A DNA stretch of 64,000 nucleotides, taken from the NCBI RefSeq assembly GCF_008973485.1, contig NZ_CP031223.1, positions 1,860,001-1,924,000 of the forward strand, read 5' to 3'. Below the pieces are notes generated by a model that was not told the DNA's origin, searched no databases, and saw only the letters and a list, made by a program, of their open reading frames with translations. The position numbers and the translations under genes were made by a program. Source of the stretch: Psychrobacillus glaciei. GTDB taxonomy: Bacteria > Bacillota > Bacilli > Bacillales_A > Planococcaceae. Of the stretch, positions 22,811 to 31,831 are shown in pieces (position 1 is the first letter of the stretch; each line of letters starts with the position of its first letter).

Positions 22811-22975
22811 TTGGAGCAAGATAGAATAGAAAAATTAATAGAAGAAATGTTAGGAAAATATCCTAGAGACCAGGTTATAAATGCTTTAAATAGCCTTGCT
22901 TACTTGCCGAAAGAAAACTTCGAAAGTTTTGTAGAATTATCTAGAAAAATAGATGAAAAAAACACTCACCAATAA
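22811..22975 (+). CDS. Small YolD-linked protein
   Basis: 54 residues starting with TTG at 22811 behind AGAAGGTGATT. MEQDRIEKLIEEMLGKYPRD then QVINALNSLAYLPKENFESF. It aligns with the interrupted protein at 12422. Both follow a YolD copy, so this is the third gene of the family operon. Helical and acidic; function unknown. Confidence 0.55.
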   Translation: MEQDRIEKLIEEMLGKYPRDQVINALNSLAYLPKENFESFVELSRKIDEKNTHQ

Positions 22976-23139
22976 AGGAAGGTGATTTTAGTTTTTTAAA
23001 ATGAAAAGCTTAAATTTACCCCAAAAGATATGCTGTAATATACTAAAATTTTAAGACATTAAACCTTCGAAAGTTAGAAAACGTTGATTCTTTTATGGGT
23101 TATCTTTTAAAACTATACAAAGCAAAACTAAATGTACTC

Positions 23140-23173
23140 TGGTCCAAAAACACACCTACTAAATGACTTTCCT
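23140..23173 (+). repeat. attR-like direct repeat
   Basis: Second copy of the ypjP end (two mismatches to 15349-15382). Its frame reads WSKNTPTK and then a stop where ypjP has Trp. Weak similarity to ypjP extends a little upstream (ACTATACAAAGCA versus ATTATACAAAGCA), so this is the displaced original 3' end. The 160 bases before it hold nothing I can identify. Confidence 0.75.
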
Positions 23174-23181
23174 GAACTTTC

Positions 23182-23214
23182 AATGCCCTCTTGTCGTCAA
23201 GAGGGCATTTTTTC
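23182..23214 (+). terminator. Original ypjP terminator beyond attR
   Basis: AATGCCCTC-ttgtcgtcaa-GAGGGCATTTTTT. Confidence 0.8.
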
Positions 23215-23260
23215 GTTATAATGAATGCAAGAATAAAAAGTAACGATAAGGGGCATCTCA

Positions 23261-24205
23261 ATGGAACAGTACTTAAATCTGTGTAGACATATAAAAGATC
23301 ATGGAGTAATGAAAGAAGATAGAACGGGTACTGGTACAAAAAGTTTATTTGGTTATCAAATGCGTTTTGATTTAGCAAAAGGATTTCCACTATTGACTAC
23401 AAAAAAAATAGCGTTTCGTTTAGTAGTGAGCGAGTTATTATGGTTTCTTAAAGGGGACACTAATGTCAAAACATTAATAGAAGCTAATAATCATATTTGG
23501 GATGAATGGGCATTTGAAAAATGGGTGAAAAGTGAAAGTTATGAAGGACCAGATATGACTAATTTTGGGATTAGGGCTGCAAATGATCCTGCATTTAAAG
23601 TAATAGTGGACGAACAGATGAAAGTCTTTTGTTCTAATATAGTGTCGAATGATGACTTTGCAAAGGAATTTGGTGACCTTGGTCCAGTTTATGGAAAGCA
23701 ATGGCGTTCGTGGCCAGGTAAAAATGAACAAACAATCGATCAAGTCCAAAATTTAATTGAACAAATTAAAAAAAATCCAGATTCACGTAGACATATCATT
23801 ACAGCATGGAATCCAGCAGAAGTAGATGATATGGCACTTCCTCCTTGTCACACGTTTATGCAGTTTTATGTCGTTAAAGGGAAGCTGTCATGTCAATTGT
23901 ATCAACGTAGTGCGGATGTTTTCCTAGGGGTACCTTTTAACATTGCTTCATACGCATTATTAACACATTTAATCGCTAGAGAATGTAACTTAGAGGTTGG
24001 AGAGTTTGTTCATACACTTGGGGATGCGCATATATACCTGAATCATATGGAACAAGTGGAAACGCAATTAAAGCGTACGCCAAAAACATTGCCAACCCTT
24101 TTATTATCATCCGAAAAAGCGTCTATTTTTGATTTTGGACTAGAGGATATTACCATTGATGGGTATGATCCGCATCCTCGTATTAAAGCACCAATTGCAG
24201 TTTAG
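23261..24205 (+). CDS. thyA: Thymidylate synthase
   Basis: 314 residues, the longer ThyA form with an insert of about 50 residues near residue 85-140, as in Bacillus cereus-type enzymes. It methylates dUMP to dTMP with methylene-tetrahydrofolate. The catalytic Cys lies in [12 protein letters not shown] (about residue 195); the dUMP-binding Arg and Asn are in [12 protein letters not shown] and [15 protein letters not shown]. The start ATG follows AAGGGGCATCTC. dfrA follows after 21 bases, so the synthase and the reductase that recycles its dihydrofolate product form an operon. Confidence 0.96.
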   Translation: MEQYLNLCRHIKDHGVMKEDRTGTGTKSLFGYQMRFDLAKGFPLLTTKKIAFRLVVSELLWFLKGDTNVKTLIEANNHIWDEWAFEKWVKSESYEGPDMTNFGIRAANDPAFKVIVDEQMKVFCSNIVSNDDFAKEFGDLGPVYGKQWRSWPGKNEQTIDQVQNLIEQIKKNPDSRRHIITAWNPAEVDDMALPPCHTFMQFYVVKGKLSCQLYQRSADVFLGVPFNIASYALLTHLIARECNLEVGEFVHTLGDAHIYLNHMEQVETQLKRTPKTLPTLLLSSEKASIFDFGLEDITIDGYDPHPRIKAPIAV

Positions 24206-24226
24206 AATAAGAAAGGAGGAAAAAGG

Positions 24227-24727
24227 TTGATTTCATTAATCGTGGCACATGATGCAAACAGAGTAATAGGACTCGACAATAAAATGCCTTGGCATATACC
24301 TGGTGATTTAGCTTATTTTAAAAATAAAACAATGAATAAAGCAATGATTATGGGTAGAAAAACGTATGAATCCATTGGAAGAGTTCTACCTGGGCGAAAG
24401 AATATCATTATTTCAAGAAATCCTTCTTATCAAGTTGTTGGTGCTGAAACAGTTAGTACAATTGAAGAAGCACTTAAATTGGCAGAATCATTTCACGAAG
24501 AAGTGATGGTCATCGGGGGAGAGCAAATTTTTAAAGCGACATTACCAAAAGCGGATCGTCTTTACATTACATTTATACAGAATGTATTTGAAGGAGATAC
24601 TTTCTTTCCCCCTTATAGAGAAGATGAATGGTTGCTAGTCGAAGTATCAAAGGATATGCAGACAGATGATGGGATAACGTATGCTTATTTGATATATGAA
24701 AAAAGGAAAGGGAAGATTTTTACCTGA
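24227..24727 (+). CDS. dfrA: Dihydrofolate reductase
   Basis: 166 residues, standard length. The start is TTG at 24227 behind AAAGGAGGAAAAAGG, giving MISLIVAHDANRVIGLDNKM. The substrate loop (PWHIPGDLAYFKNKT, with Asp and the Trp of the family) and the NADPH-binding MGRKTYESIGR and VIGGEQIF motifs are intact. It regenerates tetrahydrofolate consumed by ThyA. Between 24728 and 24952 I see no gene. Confidence 0.95.
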   Translation: MISLIVAHDANRVIGLDNKMPWHIPGDLAYFKNKTMNKAMIMGRKTYESIGRVLPGRKNIIISRNPSYQVVGAETVSTIEEALKLAESFHEEVMVIGGEQIFKATLPKADRLYITFIQNVFEGDTFFPPYREDEWLLVEVSKDMQTDDGITYAYLIYEKRKGKIFT

Positions 24728-24952
24728 AATTTAGGATGTTAAAAATTACTCCTTAAAATATCAAGCAAAAGTTCAAATATTAATTTTCTGGTCATATATT
24801 GTAGGAAAGAAAGAACCCAAGGTAATGACGCTTGAAGGATTTGCAAAAAATAAAATGAGTAACTGTTTAGAAAAATTACATTCCATAGCTAGAAGTTTAA
24901 ATAGGACTACACTTCTTCTTATAATAGGTGTATAAAGGAAAGAAGGGATTTT

Positions 24953-25792
24953 GTGTCTAAAATTCATATTGTAACGGATTCAACGGCAGATTTATCAAAA
25001 GAGTTGATTGAATCCCTCCATATTCATGTGGTTCCATTAACTATTCAAATAGACGGAGAATCATTTCTTGACGGAGTAAATATCCAACCCCTCGAGTTTT
25101 TAGAAAAAATGGGTACATCCAAAGAATTACCTAAGTCATCGCAACCAGCAGTAGGAGTCTTTAAAGAATTATATGATCATCTTGGAGAAAATGGAGATCA
25201 AATACTATCGATACATATGACCGGTGGTATGAGTGGTACAGTGAAGTCTGCACAAGCTGCGGCAAAGATGTCTGAATCTGATGTCACAGTCATTGATTCT
25301 GAATTTATTTCCTTTGCATTATCTTTTCAAGTAGAAGAAGCTGCAAGAATGGCAATTTCGGGTGAGCCATTACAGTTAATTTTACAAAAGTTAAAGAAAA
25401 TGCAATTAAACACAAGTTTGTATGTAGTAGTAGATACGCTTGAAAATTTAGTAAAAGGCGGGAGAATTGGGAAAGGTACTGCCATATTAGGTTCGTTATT
25501 ATCCATTAAGCCAATCGCTAGCTTAGCCGGGGGTGTTTATACACCTATCGCAAAAGTTAGGAGCCATAAACAAGTAGTTAGTTATTTATTTAAGCAGTTT
25601 ACAGAAGATACTAAAGGAAAAATAGTTAAAGCGGTTGGAATATCTCATGCCAACGGTTTAGCCATGGCAGCGCCATTAATGAAGCTGATCGAGGAATCCG
25701 GATTCAATTCCATTCAAGTTTCTTTTACTTCACCTGTTATTAGCACACATACTGGACCTGGCGCGATTGGTTTTATGTATATGACGGAGTAA
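24953..25792 (+). CDS. DegV-family fatty-acid-binding protein
   Basis: 279 residues starting with GTG behind GAAAGAAGGG. The N-terminal VTDSTADLSKELIE motif and SIHMTGGMSGTVKSAQAAA are signatures of DegV/FakB proteins, which bind a fatty acid between two domains and present it to the kinase FakA. A DegV gene also lies next to this region in Bacillus subtilis. A strong terminator follows. Confidence 0.9.
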   Translation: MSKIHIVTDSTADLSKELIESLHIHVVPLTIQIDGESFLDGVNIQPLEFLEKMGTSKELPKSSQPAVGVFKELYDHLGENGDQILSIHMTGGMSGTVKSAQAAAKMSESDVTVIDSEFISFALSFQVEEAARMAISGEPLQLILQKLKKMQLNTSLYVVVDTLENLVKGGRIGKGTAILGSLLSIKPIASLAGGVYTPIAKVRSHKQVVSYLFKQFTEDTKGKIVKAVGISHANGLAMAAPLMKLIEESGFNSIQVSFTSPVISTHTGPGAIGFMYMTE

Positions 25793-25798
25793 GTAATG

Positions 25799-25830
25799 GA
25801 AAAGCAGGGAATTATCCCTGCTTTTCTTTT
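25799..25830 (+). terminator. Terminator behind degV
   Basis: AAAAGCAGGGA-atta-TCCCTGCTTTT followed by CTTTT. Confidence 0.88.
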
Positions 25831-25925
25831 ATCAAATGAAAAGGAAAAAATTTCTACTTCTTTGCTCGAATCTCGTCATAGAAGAATGTTGTTTCTTGTG
25901 CTTTTCTTATCGAAAGGAGTTAGGA

Positions 25926-26732
25926 ATGAAGTACATTTTTTACTTAGCATGTATCATTTTATTAGCTGGTTGTGAAAAACAACCTTCTTTTGCAGTTGAC
26001 TTTACAAAAAAAGAATCTATTTCTTTCGAAGAATATGTTATTCCCTTTTCTTTTTTTCCAAGAACATTACAGATGGTTGGAATCGGGGACTCCCTTACAA
26101 AAGGTGTTGGGGATGAGTTAAAAAAAGAAGGCTATATAGGAAGAGTAAAGACAGAGTTTTTGCAATATAAAGGAATAGAAGACGTTGTTTTAACCAATAC
26201 TGCGTTAAGAGGTAGAAGAAGTGACCAATTATTAAAACTTATAAATAAAGGTGACATTGATTATGCAATTCGAAATGCAGATATTATGATGATAACTATT
26301 GGTGGAAATGATTTAATGAAAATTGTAAAAAAAGATTTATTTAACTTAAAGGTAGAATCATTTGAGAAAGGTTTAGTTTCGTTTGAAAGTAATTATATGA
26401 AAATTATTGATAAAATTCGTAAGATTAATAGTAAAGGAAAAATTGTGTTAATTGGTCTTTATAATCCAATATCAATTGTTGCGGAAGAGTCTAGTGAATT
26501 TGATACAATTATTAATGAATGGAACGATACAATAGAAAATATTGCTAAAGACGATGAAAATGCTTGCTTTGTACCTATAGTAAAACTTTTTGATACAAAT
26601 GCAAATCTAGTTTATCACACAGATTTTTTTCATCCGAATAGCAAAGGATATCAATTGATGGAAGAAAAAATCATAAATTCCTTAGTAGAATGTGGTTTTA
26701 TAGATGAGCAAGATAGGGAATTGTTGTTTTAA
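25926..26732 (+). CDS. ypmR: YpmR-like SGNH lipoprotein hydrolase
   Basis: 268 residues from ATG at 25926 (GAAAGGAGTTAGGA upstream); an earlier in-frame ATG at 25836 has no ribosome site and would bury the signal. The lipobox is LLAGC (Cys near residue 16), so the enzyme is membrane-anchored outside. GDSL-type blocks: GIGDSLTKGVGDE (catalytic Ser), TIGGNDL (Asn) and HTDFFHPNSKGYQLM (Asp/His). The substrate of YpmR is not known. It is followed by ypmS after 12 bases, as in Bacillus subtilis. Confidence 0.88.
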   Translation: MKYIFYLACIILLAGCEKQPSFAVDFTKKESISFEEYVIPFSFFPRTLQMVGIGDSLTKGVGDELKKEGYIGRVKTEFLQYKGIEDVVLTNTALRGRRSDQLLKLINKGDIDYAIRNADIMMITIGGNDLMKIVKKDLFNLKVESFEKGLVSFESNYMKIIDKIRKINSKGKIVLIGLYNPISIVAEESSEFDTIINEWNDTIENIAKDDENACFVPIVKLFDTNANLVYHTDFFHPNSKGYQLMEEKIINSLVECGFIDEQDRELLF

Positions 26733-26744
26733 GGAGTTGAAGAG

Positions 26745-27317
26745 ATGAACAAATGGAAAATAGCATTCTTTTTACTTGTACTAATATTAATTGGATTAGT
26801 CGTTGGATTATTTTATTGGATATCAATTCCATCTGATTCATCGGAAGAACAGTTAGAAACAACTAATTATACAGGGAATGTACTTACAGTAAACTCTACA
26901 AAAGAGGATTTTGAAGGTATTGCTAATACGTTTATGAAAAAAGCGGTGGGTAAGAAAACTTTACCTTTAAAATTAGAACTAAAAGATCAAGTGATTTTGA
27001 CTTCTGAAATAATAGCTTTTAGGAGTATTATTCCAGTGAAAATGTATTTTGAACCTTTTGTTGAAGAAAACGGTGATATTCGATTAGTACAATCTTCATT
27101 AGAGATAGGTATAGTCAAACTCCCTCCAGAAACAGTGCTAAAGGTACTGAAAGATTCCATACAACTTCCAAATTGGATGGTTGTCAAACCTTCTGACAAA
27201 GAAGTTTTAATACAATTAGCAAATATTCCAATGGCTTCTGGTGTACATGTACGTGCCAAAGAATTGAATTTAGCTGAAGACGTTATTACATTAGAAATAG
27301 TAATCCCAGATGAGTGA
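26745..27317 (+). CDS. ypmS: YpmS-like membrane protein (DUF2140)
   Basis: 190 residues. One N-terminal membrane helix (residues 5-27) is followed by an extracytoplasmic domain with LELKDQVILTSEIIAFRSII and a conserved-looking end, ANIPMASGVHVRAKELNLAE. DUF2140 proteins are of unknown function and co-occur with the YpmR hydrolase. ATG follows AAGGAGTTGAAGAG. msrA starts 12 bases after the stop, so the ypmRS-msrAB genes probably form one operon. Confidence 0.85.
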   Translation: MNKWKIAFFLLVLILIGLVVGLFYWISIPSDSSEEQLETTNYTGNVLTVNSTKEDFEGIANTFMKKAVGKKTLPLKLELKDQVILTSEIIAFRSIIPVKMYFEPFVEENGDIRLVQSSLEIGIVKLPPETVLKVLKDSIQLPNWMVVKPSDKEVLIQLANIPMASGVHVRAKELNLAEDVITLEIVIPDE

Positions 27318-27329
27318 GGAGGAAATAAT

Positions 27330-27854
27330 ATGGAAAAGGCAACATTTGCAGGTGGTTGTTTTTGGTGTATGGTTAAACCATTTGATACATTTGAAGGTAT
27401 TGAAAGTGTAATATCTGGCTATACAGGTGGACATACGCTAAACCCAACATATGAGCAAGTCTGTTCTAATAACACGGGTCATTATGAAGCTGTTCAAATT
27501 ACATATGATCCAGTGATTTTTTCTTATGATCAATTATTAGAAATCTTCTGGATGAATATAGATCCAACCGATGAAAATGGACAGTTTTTTGATAAAGGTA
27601 GTTCTTATCAAACTGCGATTTTTTATCATTCAGATGAACAGCGAGAAAAAGCTGAAAAATCAAAAGCAGATTTAGAAGAATCTAAAAAATTTAAGTTAAA
27701 AGTTGCAACGAAAATACTTCCTGCAAAAGAGTTTTACGCAGCCGAAACTTACCATCAAGACTACTATAAGAAAAATCCGGCACATTATAATAGGTATTAT
27801 GTCGGTTCTGGTAGAGCGGCATATATCGAGAAAACATGGAGGGATTCCAAATGA
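27330..27854 (+). CDS. msrA: Peptide methionine-S-sulfoxide reductase MsrA (copy 1)
   Basis: 174 residues with the catalytic motif GCFWC (residues 9-13), the Glu-containing [11 protein letters not shown] and the family sequence [16 protein letters not shown]. It reduces the S epimer of methionine sulfoxide in proteins, using thioredoxin. No Cys follows the YYVGSGR end, so recycling probably uses Cys13 or external thiols. The stop overlaps msrB in ATGA. A second msrA lies at 59845-60366. Confidence 0.95.
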   Translation: MEKATFAGGCFWCMVKPFDTFEGIESVISGYTGGHTLNPTYEQVCSNNTGHYEAVQITYDPVIFSYDQLLEIFWMNIDPTDENGQFFDKGSSYQTAIFYHSDEQREKAEKSKADLEESKKFKLKVATKILPAKEFYAAETYHQDYYKKNPAHYNRYYVGSGRAAYIEKTWRDSK

Positions 27855-28261
27855 AAGACAAATTAACGGATATGCAGTATTATGTGACGCAGCAAAACGG
27901 GACAGAACCGCCTTTTCAAAATGAGTTTGATAAGCATTTTGAAGAAGGGATTTATGTAGATGTCGTTTCAGGGAAACCATTATTTCATTCGAAGGATAAA
28001 TACGATGCAGGTTGTGGCTGGCCAAGTTTTACAAGACCAATTGAATCACAAGAAGTGGTTGAACATTCCGATGAGAGTCATGGAATGAGAAGGGTAGAGG
28101 TTAGAAGTAAGACTGCTGATTCTCATCTAGGACATGTGTTTCCAGATGGTCCCTCAGAGGAAACAGGATTACGTTATTGTATAAACTCAGCTTCTTTGCG
28201 ATTTGTACCAAAGACCCAACTGAAAGAAGAAGGTTATGAAGATTACTTGAAGTTGTTCTAG
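27851..28261 (+). CDS. msrB: Peptide methionine-R-sulfoxide reductase MsrB
   Basis: 136 residues from ATG at 27851, coupled to msrA by ATGA; the ATG at 27836 is inside the msrA end and less likely. The motifs [10 protein letters not shown] and [11 protein letters not shown] (catalytic Cys) are intact. The usual zinc-binding CXXC pairs are absent, as in many Bacillus enzymes. It reduces the R epimer, complementing MsrA. Confidence 0.94.
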   Translation: MKDKLTDMQYYVTQQNGTEPPFQNEFDKHFEEGIYVDVVSGKPLFHSKDKYDAGCGWPSFTRPIESQEVVEHSDESHGMRRVEVRSKTADSHLGHVFPDGPSEETGLRYCINSASLRFVPKTQLKEEGYEDYLKLF

Positions 28262-28307
28262 AAGCGCCCCTGTGCAAGAAATACTTCAAGATACTTGAGA
28301 CCCAATA

Positions 28308-28352
28308 ATACCTCCTACACTTGAATGTATAAAGTGTAGGAGGTATTTGTTT
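28308..28352 (+). terminator. Terminator of the ypmRS-msrAB operon
   Basis: ATACCTCCTACACTT-gaatgtat-AAAGTGTAGGAGGTAT followed by TTGTTTT, a 15-bp stem. Confidence 0.88.
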
Positions 28353-28427
28353 TAGGGTCGGAAGCGCCAAATGATAGATACCTAGACGGCAAGTGGGAAG
28401 TAGGTTGAACTTAAGACAAATAGGCAG

Positions 28428-28700
28428 CATCTATTGATAAAGAAGCACTGAGCGGACGAAATTGAATCTTCGTCCGCTTTTAAAAGAATAGGAAAGGGTA
28501 AATTCTCTCATTATTCTAACCTTATGTACCTTCTCTCTACCTATTCCAAGAGGGCGACGGACAAACATCCGCTACAAGATTATCAAAAAAAATGGCTCCT
28601 GAAGTGACGCAGTCTCTTCAAGAGCCAAAACTATAATGGTAATAGTGTAGCCAATGTTTAGTCCAAAGCACTCGAGGAATAGGAAAGACCAGATGCACTT
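28428..28700 (-). repeat. 275-nt intergenic repeat, copy A
   Basis: On the minus strand this block aligns end to end with 41647-41922 at roughly 75 percent identity. It contains a terminator-like hairpin (GGCTCTTGAAG ... CTTCAGGAGCC plus a T8 run, at 28587-28626) and a second hairpin (GCGGACGAA ... TTCGTCCGC, at 28452-28478). Between them CCCTCTTGGAATAG and GGTACATAAGGTT are strongly kept. No open frame spans it. It lies between convergent genes. Confidence 0.75.
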
Positions 28701-28722
28701 AAAGAACTTGCACTTTTCTTAT

Positions 28723-30591
28723 TTACAATTTAAATTCATTTACTACTTTTCGAAGTTCATCTGCCTGGTTCGATAATTCTACTGCAGAAGCATTAATTTC
28801 TTCCATAGCAGCCGATCCTTCTTGAGCAGCAGAAGCGGATGTTTCAGTATTGGTCGCAGTATTTTCTGCAATTTGATTAACCTCAATAAAGGAAGCAGCA
28901 ACTTCTTGGCTAAAGTTAAGCGTCTCTTCAATTTGTTTTACCATTTTATCAATGATTGAAATAGTTTCATTTGTTTGATTCATAATTTGTTCTAAAGATG
29001 TATTTGTTTCATTCGCCACTTCTACACCACGAATCACATTATCTACACCTTCATGATTTTGTTTTACAATAGAAGTAACTTCCATTTGAATTGAAGTTAC
29101 AATACCCGTAACTTCTTTTGCAGCATTTTGAGATTGCTCAGCAAGCTTACGAACTTCATCCGCCACAACTGCAAAGCCACGTCCGTGCTCTCCTGCTCTC
29201 GCAGCTTCAATTGCAGCATTTAACGCAAGTAGATTTGTTTGTTCTGCAATTGCAGTAATCGTTTTAATAATAGAAGTAATTTCATACGATTTTGTACCGA
29301 GTGCTTGAACAGTTTGTGAAGTGTTCGCCATTGTCTCTTCAATTTTCATCATTACATCTCCGGAGTGATGTACTGATTCGGCCCCTTTACGTGCAGCAAT
29401 CATCATTTGATCTGTTGCTTCTTTTACAGCTTGAGCATCATTATTTAAGTATCTTGTTGCTTCTTCGAGTGAGTTCATCTTTTGAATGGCGATATTCATG
29501 CTCCGCATCGTTTGTTCACTTCCAACAGCAATCTCATTCGTTGAATCTGCAATAGATTGTATAGTAATTGCTGTCTCATCTGAAGAAGCCATAAGCTCTT
29601 GACCACTCGCTGATACATTCTCAGTAAGTAAACTAACTCTTTTCACTAAATTAGCAATAGAAGCGATTAACACATTAGTACTTTCCGCGATTTCACCAAA
29701 TTCATCTTTAGATCGAACTTTCACGCGTCGAGTTAAATCACCACCAGCTTGGGCAATATCTAAAATAGATCGGTTAATAGCATAAGTACTTTTTTTAATA
29801 GAAAGAAACAGATAAATACCAAATGAAATTGTTAATGCTACTGAAAAAATGGTTAATGCGATAAATAAGAATAAAGAAGTATTATTCCCCTTTTTTAAAA
29901 GGTCAAGTTGACTCGCATTATTTTTAGCTAGTATTTCATTCATAGCAGCAATATGAACATCTACATAATTCATGGCAGTTTTCCCATTGCCAGCGTTTAC
30001 TAATTTTTGAGCGGCTTCAATACCTGTTTCATCGCGAATTTTAATTACCCGCTCAGAGTATTGAAGGTACGTCGTGAAAAATTGGTTAATGGATTGTATT
30101 TTTTGTAATTCCTCTGTACGATCTTTATAAATTAGATGTAATTCTTTTAAATGAGTAATAATTGCATCTTTATATTTTTTATGACTTGCCATATAATTTG
30201 ACTTACCGGTTATAATATAACTTTGTTCTGCATATGCCAGTTGAGCAATTTCGGTTGATATCTGATTTACCATCAATTGCTCTTTGATGTCTTCATTCGT
30301 AAACTTCTCTAAAGCTTGTTGGGATGAATACATTTTGCTAGAAGTTAAGACAAGCATAGAAATTAGGATTATTATAAGTATGGAAAAGATGATCAGTACA
30401 CGACCTCTTATAGAATTAAAGAGATTAGTTTTTGTTGCTGCGTAAGATTTTCTTTCTATCTTTTTCTTACTTTTAAAAATTGTTAAGAAAGATGTTTTTT
30501 TCTCCTTAGCTCTCTTCTTTTCATGTTTATTTACTTTTGGTAAATTTAATGGTTTTAATTTATTTCGGATCCCCTTTAACAACCATATCAA
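28723..30591 (-). CDS. Methyl-accepting chemotaxis protein
   Basis: 622 residues. An unusually long, Lys-rich cytoplasmic tail (residues 1-63) precedes the first membrane helix (about 66-88). A CHASE3-like helical sensor follows (about 90-240, with [20 protein letters not shown]), then helix two (about 245-270), a HAMP segment and the signalling domain. The hairpin tip reads [54 protein letters not shown]. It relays an unknown extracellular signal to CheA/CheW. Gln/Glu-rich methylation regions flank the tip. No other chemotaxis gene is nearby. Confidence 0.92.
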   Translation of the reverse strand: MIWLLKGIRNKLKPLNLPKVNKHEKKRAKEKKTSFLTIFKSKKKIERKSYAATKTNLFNSIRGRVLIIFSILIIILISMLVLTSSKMYSSQQALEKFTNEDIKEQLMVNQISTEIAQLAYAEQSYIITGKSNYMASHKKYKDAIITHLKELHLIYKDRTEELQKIQSINQFFTTYLQYSERVIKIRDETGIEAAQKLVNAGNGKTAMNYVDVHIAAMNEILAKNNASQLDLLKKGNNTSLFLFIALTIFSVALTISFGIYLFLSIKKSTYAINRSILDIAQAGGDLTRRVKVRSKDEFGEIAESTNVLIASIANLVKRVSLLTENVSASGQELMASSDETAITIQSIADSTNEIAVGSEQTMRSMNIAIQKMNSLEEATRYLNNDAQAVKEATDQMMIAARKGAESVHHSGDVMMKIEETMANTSQTVQALGTKSYEITSIIKTITAIAEQTNLLALNAAIEAARAGEHGRGFAVVADEVRKLAEQSQNAAKEVTGIVTSIQMEVTSIVKQNHEGVDNVIRGVEVANETNTSLEQIMNQTNETISIIDKMVKQIEETLNFSQEVAASFIEVNQIAENTATNTETSASAAQEGSAAMEEINASAVELSNQADELRKVVNEFKL

Positions 30592-30704
30592 CCCTTTCTA
30601 CATGTATTACCTATTAATATTTTTAAGTTTACTTGTTTTAGATAGATTTATCTACATGTTTTTTAATTTTTCTGTGACTTCATGACTAAAGATGGAGGTG
30701 AAAT

Positions 30705-30926
30705 ATGAAACAATCGTTTTATCTTTATGCATTAAAATACCGTGGGGGACAAAAGAAGGATAAAAAAGCACTCTTTGCAGAAGCTATGTTTAATCAACAT
30801 GATTTTCCGAAAGCAGAAACTTCTTTTGATTCTTTATCGAAATATATAGAAGAACTTGCACACTTAGATATGAGTGCAACCGTTTTTGATGAACTTTGGG
30901 AACTTTATAAAGAAGCAAGTAGCTAG
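30705..30926 (+). CDS. yozE: YozE-family small protein (UPF0346)
   Basis: 73 residues with a GGAGGTGAAAT ribosome site. KQSFYLYALKYRGGQKKDKK, AMFNQHDFPKAETSFDSLSK and FDELWELYKEASS are characteristic of YozE, a SAM-like helical fold of unknown function. Single gene, divergent from the chemoreceptor. Confidence 0.88.
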   Translation: MKQSFYLYALKYRGGQKKDKKALFAEAMFNQHDFPKAETSFDSLSKYIEELAHLDMSATVFDELWELYKEASS

Positions 30927-30997
30927 CAATTTCGTTGCAATTCAATCAAAAAAAATGTATCATTAAGCCGATAAGTAATAGAAATGAGGTCAAATAA

Positions 30998-31702
30998 ATG
31001 AGTATACACATTAGTGCAAAAAAAGGTGAGATTGCGGATACAATTTTGCTGCCTGGAGATCCACTTCGCGCAAAATATATTGCTGAAACATTTTTAGAAG
31101 ATGTTGTTCAATATAACGAGGTTCGTAATATGTTTGGTTATACTGGTACATATAAAGGAAAGAGAATCTCAGTTCAAGGTACTGGAATGGGTGTTCCTTC
31201 AATCTCTATTTATGTTCATGAATTAATGAATGATTATGATGTTCAAAAATTAATTCGTGTAGGTACTTGTGGCGCTATCCAGAAAGATGTAAAAGTTCGT
31301 GACGTAATCCTTGCTCAAAGTGCTTCAACAGATTCTACTTTGAATAAAGTGTTATTGGATGATGTAAGCTATGCACCAACTGCAGATTTTGACTTGTTAT
31401 ATAAAGCATATAATGTTGGTAAAGAAGCCGGATTAAGTCTAAAAGTAGGTAATGTTTTTACGGCAGATTTGTTCTACAATGAAAATGCACAAAATGAAAA
31501 ATGGGCTAGCTATGGCGTTCTTGCAGTTGAAATGGAATCTGCAGCGCTTTATACGTTAGCTGCGAAATTCGGTCGTCAAGCTCTTTCTGTATTAACAGTT
31601 AGTGACCACATCATTACTGGGGAAGCAACTACTTCTGAAGAGCGTCAAACTACTTTCAACGATATGATTGTTGTTGCATTAGAAGCAGCAATTCAAGACT
31701 AA
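30998..31702 (+). CDS. deoD: Purine-nucleoside phosphorylase, DeoD type
   Basis: 234 residues, full length. [20 protein letters not shown] (phosphate-binding Gly and Arg), [21 protein letters not shown] region and [18 protein letters not shown] (nucleoside binding) are present. The catalytic Asp lies in [10 protein letters not shown]. The hexameric enzyme cleaves purine (deoxy)nucleosides to base and sugar phosphate. The ctpA gene follows, the same neighbourhood as in Bacillus subtilis. Confidence 0.95.
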   Translation: MSIHISAKKGEIADTILLPGDPLRAKYIAETFLEDVVQYNEVRNMFGYTGTYKGKRISVQGTGMGVPSISIYVHELMNDYDVQKLIRVGTCGAIQKDVKVRDVILAQSASTDSTLNKVLLDDVSYAPTADFDLLYKAYNVGKEAGLSLKVGNVFTADLFYNENAQNEKWASYGVLAVEMESAALYTLAAKFGRQALSVLTVSDHIITGEATTSEERQTTFNDMIVVALEAAIQD

Positions 31703-31760
31703 TATCGTTAAATTGTCCGTCAATATTAGGGAGATTTCTTCTTTTGTAGATCATCTTCAT

Positions 31761-31795
31761 AAATAGACTGTCATTTCGATGACAGTCTATTTTTA
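31761..31795 (+). terminator. Terminator behind deoD
   Basis: AAATAGACTGTCAT-ttcg-ATGACAGTCTATTTTT, 14-bp stem with UUCG-type loop. Confidence 0.9.
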
Positions 31796-31831
31796 AAATA
31801 ATTTTTAGTTTTTGTGAAAAGGGTGAAAAAT

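Larger units (their letters stand above)
15349..23173. mobile_element. Decayed prophage remnant integrated at ypjP
   Basis: A block of about 7.8 kb between the direct repeats. It separates ypjP from thyA, which are adjacent in Bacillus subtilis. It holds an integrase end, a broken tail fibre, small tail proteins, a cargo gene, a holin and an amidase, but no capsid, packaging or replication genes. YjcZ, an Arg-rich protein and YolD genes occupy the right third. Most of the phage has been deleted. Confidence 0.72.

Noticed and set aside
25836-25925. Earlier ATG for ypmR
   Set aside because: It would place 30 residues before the lipoprotein signal; the ATG at 25926 has a strong ribosome site and a proper signal sequence.
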